Below are positions 59,448 through 64,000 of a DNA stretch of 64,000 bases, in pieces. Where the stretch lies: NCBI GenBank assembly GCA_033961575.1, contig CM066735.1, forward strand, positions 31,205,501 through 31,269,500, in the 5' to 3' direction. Position 1 is the first letter of the stretch. Every line of letters starts with the position of its first letter. Source of the stretch: Aselliscus stoliczkanus. Taxonomy: Eukaryota > Chordata > Mammalia > Chiroptera > Hipposideridae. Both the position numbers and the translations under genes were made by a program. The notes under the pieces are model-generated. The model ran no database searches. It had not been told where the DNA came from and saw only the letters and a list, made by a program, of their open reading frames with translations.

Positions 59448-61584
59448 TGACAAGACTTTTCTTCCCTTGCCTGTCATTAAATTTTGTAATGCCCTCACTA
59501 TATAATACCTCAAGTTGTTATTTTTCTTTATTGATACCTTTAAAAAAATTCCAAATTAAGGCCAACTGTTGTAAAATAGCATTTATCAGTACTCCCTTAT
59601 AAGCATTATCTCTTAATGTCTGGCTTCCAGCATTGACTAGGTATAGTCTTTGACTAAATGACAGCTGAGCATGTTGGGGTTACACAAACACTCATTAAGA
59701 ATTTATAAGATACTTTATTATTAAAATGTTTATTTTTCCTGAAAACGTATTTTCCATTAGTGTGTAAATTGATTTGAAAGAAATGAACCTTTATGTCCTA
59801 TATCTATTGTAATTATCTCAATTGAGATTATTCTTGCAATGGATAGATGGTAAATTCTGTTGCATACGAGTACAGTGATGTTGTCATGGACACAAAATTG
59901 TTTAAAGACACTATCACTGTGTTCTGATCATTAAATTTCATTTGCATTACCCTAAGTGGTAAAAATTAATCTCAGTGTGCTTGAGGCTTGTATCATCTGA
60001 TGGAGCTGTGTCTAATTTTGGACATCAGAAAAGGCTTTCTAAGGGCAAAGACATTAGGATGGAACACCTTTTCCCTGGAGTCCCCATCCATTCATACCAG
60101 AATCTGTCAATTGATTCTTGTACTCAGTGCTACTTGGTGTCTCCTTGTCTTGGGTTCTTGGCCAAACAGGTGACAGTGAAACTCTCCATTGTTTGCAAAT
60201 ATAAGCTGGACTTTTGCTGTGTTGTTCTCAGTTTCTTAGCTTGGGATAAACTCAGGTAATTTTGGCATCTCAGGATATATACAAAATAGATTTTTTTTTT
60301 CCCCTCTTACAGCATTATGGTCATGGGAAAGACTTGAGTCTTACCCCCTCTCTAGGCTTTGTCATAGGGCTAATGCCCTTTACTGTTCTATTCTTAAAGC
60401 TGCCTTGAGGCCTTAAGATTCCCTCATCCTCCTACCCACCCATACTCCCAGACTTGATATAAGGGTATAACTTCACTTCTCAGGGATCTGCCAGTATCTG
60501 AAGTCTTTCTTTTCATACTCACCTTTCTAATGCCCAGGAGATCTGTATCTCATCAAGGTCCTGAGATAAATCTGGCATGATGGTGTACATCAGGTATTTT
60601 TGCAAATATTTGGTTATATGTATGAAATACGAAAGTTAAGAATGAATCAGATTTGATTTCTGCATTCTTCTGTGTTTTCCCACTCCTGAAGCAAATAAAT
60701 ATTTTGCCTGTCTGGGTTGGGGAAGAGGTCATAGGGTATAGGAACTGCATAGTACCTCAATTAATGTTTCACAGTATGCTGCCACAATTACAACTGCTGT
60801 AGGTATTGATAGTAAAAAAAAAAATGTCAGAAGGCTGGCTGCATGTTTCTGTCAAGGTATAACTGATAATATACTCAAAGCACTGTGTTGGGCGCTGATC
60901 TAGAGCTTTCAGATAGATACTCTCTTCTTATAAAACTTATCTTTTTATGAAACAGTATCTTGCTTGGGCCAAGAGTGTTTCCAAGAGCTGTAAAACTGAC
61001 TTAAAGATTTAGCCACTCTGGTAAAATTAACACTACCCAATTAAATTTACTGAAGATAGCATTATTACCCAGAATGCTAATGGAATAATACAGAAAGAAT
61101 TGTTAATAGTCATTCTCGTAGTGTCCATCCTCTTGTTGGGAACTTTTGCTGAGGCTATCACATTAAGACATGGTTTGGAGCAATAATTAGCATGAGTTGA
61201 TCGGATGGTCTTGGAGAGTATTTTATTAAATTTGACTTAGTGAAATATGGGTTATTTTTGTTTACACAGTAACAATGGGTGCTTTAGATCACAGCACGCC
61301 TTTTGCATATTGTTGCATTATACAGCTACTAATTCTCAGTCTTCAGCTTCACTTCAACAAACAAAATATACAAACATACTAAAAATATACTCATACCATT
61401 CCAGACAGTTTGCATTACAATCTAATTGACATTATTTTCTTTTAACCATATTAAATTTATTTTTTTGTTGTGTATGTTCCCTTATTACAACTTATATTTA
61501 TATCTTTCTTAAGTTCTTATAATTAGCATATGAACAAATAATTTCTTAGGGTGAGTGACTTCTATAAATGATTAAAATAATCCA
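59448..61584. other. intergenic, nothing recognised
   Basis: About 2.1 kb, AT-rich. Frames up to 94 codons (59975-60259) match nothing I know and have no splice or promoter context. No repeat assigned. Confidence 0.5.
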
Positions 61585-61735
61585 TAAGAATGTCAACTCG
61601 ATGAAGGCAGTTTTTAAATTTTTTTATTTTGTTATTATTTTTTTTTTACTGTTTTGTTTACTACTTTTTCTATGGTTTTTAGTATAGTGCATGATCAGTA
61701 GCAGGGGCTCAATGCATATTTGTTAGCAGAATGGA
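61585..61735 (+). mobile_element. L2 LINE 3' tail
   Basis: AAGAATGTCAACTCGATGAA, GGCAGTTTTTAAATTTTT, ACTGTTTTGTTTACTACTTT and GGGGCTCAATGCATATTTGT follow the L2 3' end in sense orientation. Confidence 0.65.
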
Positions 61736-62169
61736 CAAGTCTGAGCATGTCTACTTGTGCTGTTTTCAGAGTAACCGTGTACTCCAAATTCTGGGAGCAG
61801 CTTTCCGTATAACTGCATGTAAGTCCCACTGGCTCCATAGTATCTTATGTAGCATTTCGTGTAGCATCACAAGTACAAGGTTCTCAAAACTAGGTCAGAA
61901 ATTCAGCAGTTTGCCTGTTTGCCTTTGTTTATATGGACTACATATTTCACAGACCAGTATAACCCTACACATCACAAACTATACATTTCAGACACATTGT
62001 TAGCTCTGCTCTTTTCCTGGCCTCCAAAACCAGAAAACAGTGTAATGTATAAAACACCCAATAAATCACCCAAAAACAAAGATTCCTTCCCCTTTATTAT
62101 TACCATGTACTTTATGGCCTTGACATATTGCTTAATCTATTAAAACAGCTTTCTAACTGATTTTACCAC

Positions 62170-62560
62170 TAAATTCCTTTTTTTTTTTGACTGTTACATT
62201 TTGTCCACTTTCATATGATTGTCAGAGTTTCTTTTTTCCAAGATATTTTTTCCAAAAAATCATTTTTTAAATAGCTAATGTTTTTCTTGCCTGTAGGATC
62301 AAATATAAATTTCTTATCTTGATTTTATAAAGGCATTTACAATCTAACACTAACCCATCACTGCGGCCTTGTCTCTAGCCACAATCCAAACTTCTCTGCT
62401 CCTTCCTCCCACTTTGAGTCAACATTGCGCTGCATTGAGTCATTTGCTAAATATGCTAGGTCCTTCAGGCCTGTATCTCTGAAATGACATTTCTCTCACT
62501 TTTCAAGGGCAAGCAGCTGCTCTTTCTTCAAGACTTAGCTCAGGTGTTTCTTCCTATGGG
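62170..62560 (+). mobile_element. L2 LINE fragment
   Basis: TAAAGGCATTTACAATCTAA, CTCTGCTCCTTCCTCCCACT, GGTCCTTCAGGCCTG and TTCAAGACTTAGCTCAGGTG follow the L2 sense order. Strongly diverged. Confidence 0.5.
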
Positions 62561-63321
62561 GGTAGATTGAACATGAACAAGAAAAATGTAAAAAATAAAT
62601 AAGTTTAACCTATAACTGCAAAATTAGAAACACAATTTATATTGTTGTTAAAATTATTTAAAGTTTCGAATGTCATTATTTTGTATAATATCCATAAAAG
62701 TGTTATAACTATTTTAAATTCTGATGAAAGTCATCATTACTGAATAAAACATTAAGTATGCTATCTGAATTAAGTATGCTAATATGAATTTTGTATCATA
62801 ATATTCATTTACCATTATATTTTGTCAGTGCCTCTGGTGATAGTCTTTGTATCTGTGGTAAATTATTGCAATATTCATTTTAAATAGAATTATACCAATT
62901 AACATGATTGTCTTATTTAGAAGTATATCACAAAATTTGTATTCTATAATTTTTGATATCTTTTCTTTCTGAATGATAGAATTTAATTAGTAATTTTTAG
63001 TACTTCACTGTCAGCTTAGCATTGTATTTCAAAGGTGTTTAGGTAATTGCATACATAAAGATAACTGCTGGCACTTAAGTTATTAGAGAAAGAGAATTTT
63101 GAAAAAGAAAAACTATAATGGCATGTACTTTGTGAATTAGAATTTTACATATTTGAAATGTATCAATGAGCAAAAATAATATTTTGGTAACATTGTATTT
63201 GTAATGTACAAAATTTTTAATAATTTAAGTTTTTATGTAGAATATTTAAAAAAAAACAGGTATATTTTTTATACCTTTGTTTAATACATATATATGTGTG
63301 TGTATATCAAATCATACATAC
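62561..63321. other. intergenic, nothing recognised
   Basis: Very AT-rich, no gene or repeat recognised apart from short A/T runs. Confidence 0.55.
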
Positions 63322-63526
63322 AGAGGGTGCCAAAAATGCAGCTACATTTTAGGAAAGGAAAACTGTATTAAAATTGTAATGCTCAATATATACCAATAAC
63401 AAAAGATGAATACAAGCCACATTTGACTTATGCAATGACAACATGTACTCACTTCTGATGATGGCGAACTACTGCTTGAGCAATGCTGACCGAAGTGTCC
63501 ACTTGTATACATCTTTTTGGCACCCC

Positions 63527-63529
<3 letters not shown>
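63322..63529 (+). mobile_element. second mariner family, non-autonomous copy
   Basis: Inverted repeats AGAGGGTGCCAAAAATGCAG (left) and CATCTTTTTGGCACCCCCAG (right) bound 208 bp that include AACTGTATTAAAATTGTAAT, TATACCAATAACAAAAGATG and GGCGAACTACTGCTTGAGCA. No transposase remains; the interior is deleted compared with a 1.3-kb parent. Confidence 0.88.
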
Positions 63530-63579
<50 letters not shown>

Positions 63580-63620
63580 CACACACACATATATACACAC
63601 ACACACATACACACACACAT

Positions 63621-63651
<31 letters not shown>

Positions 63652-63660
63652 CACACACAC
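63530..63660 (+). repeat. alternating purine-pyrimidine tract (TG)n(TA)n(CA)n
   Basis: A 130-bp run of TG, then TATATATATA, then CA with short TA interruptions and one AA. Strong Z-DNA and cruciform potential. It begins right at the mariner terminus. Confidence 0.96.
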
Positions 63661-63976
63661 AATCTTTAGACTTGGCCTGAAGCCCTTCTTGGGTCTCAAA
63701 CTTGTTGGCTTTCAGACTAGAATTTACATCATAGGCTCTCCTGGTTCTTAGACTTTCAGACTTAGATTGTGACTGAGTACATGTCAGCTCTTCTGGGTAT
63801 ACAGCTTGCCAACTGCAGATCTTGGGACTTCTCAGTCTCCATAATTATGCAAGCCAATTACTTATAAAATTTATCTCTCCCTCTGTCTCTCTCTGCCCCT
63901 GCTCCCTGCCATGTATATATTCAGACATATACATTTCCTACTGGTTCTGTTTCTCTGCAGAGCCCTACCTAACACA
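63661..63976 (+). mobile_element. MaLR-like LTR, 3' half
   Basis: ATAGGCTCTCCTGGTTCTTA, CTTGCCAACTGCAGATCTTG, GGACTTCTCAGTCTCCATAA and the end GTTTCTCTGCAGAGCCCTAC plus CTAACACAG resemble the 3' half of an old LTR of the ERVL-MaLR kind, including a polyadenylation-type stretch near 63867. The subfamily is uncertain. Confidence 0.5.
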
Positions 63977-64000
63977 GAGGAATAGGAGTGTATACAATTC

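Noticed and set aside
59975..60259. 94-codon frame in intergenic sequence
   Set aside because: No recognisable motif, no splice, promoter or repeat context; consistent with chance.
7806..63660. Regularly spaced repeats suggesting a CRISPR array
   Set aside because: All regular repeats are mono-, di-, tri- or tetranucleotide microsatellites or dispersed SINEs; there are no repeat-spacer units.
63342..63751. Several open frames of Cys-Val and Thr-His repeats
   Set aside because: They are produced by TG/CA microsatellite sequence.

Overview
The window is nuclear DNA from a placental mammal. It is AT-rich and intron-dominated, full of interspersed repeats, and has no operons or bacterial-style genes. 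The tRNA-derived SINEs, whose long copies end in CCAATAAAATCTT, together with two mariner-type DNA transposon families and one VES-like SINE, point to a bat, most likely on the rhinolophoid side of Yinpterochiroptera. That species assignment is inferred from repeat style, not from a search.

Only one real gene is recognised: the 5' part of ANXA10 (annexin A10) on the minus strand. Its first three coding exons are tiny. Exon 1 is at 36945-36962, with the 5' UTR to about 37115; exon 2 is at 5606-5687; exon 3 is at 80-174. Together they encode residues 1-65 with consistent splice phases and GT/AG borders. The rest of the gene continues beyond position 1. Introns 1 (31,257 bp) and 2 (5,431 bp) fill most of positions 175-36944 and consist of L1, L2, MIR, SINE, mariner and simple repeats set in AT-rich sequence with no gene signal.

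Positions 37116-64000 lie upstream of ANXA10 and look intergenic. They hold a full-length processed pseudogene of lactate dehydrogenase A (42642-44312, minus, with target-site duplications), a dead but nearly complete mariner element with a SINE nested inside it (47639-49040), a long L2 copy split by a 5'-inverted L1 (44560-46345), three of the four long-form SINEs, a 245-bp pure pyrimidine tract (53157-53402), a retroposed 5' half of tRNA-Glu (58757-58788), and two copies of a second mariner family that both abut TG/CA microsatellites.

I see no CRISPR array, no intact mobile-element coding region and no previously undescribed multi-gene system. The most informative observations are the two-form SINE family, the tRNA-half retropseudogene, the hairpin mariner MITE inside ANXA10 intron 1, and the repeated 5'-inverted L1 insertions.
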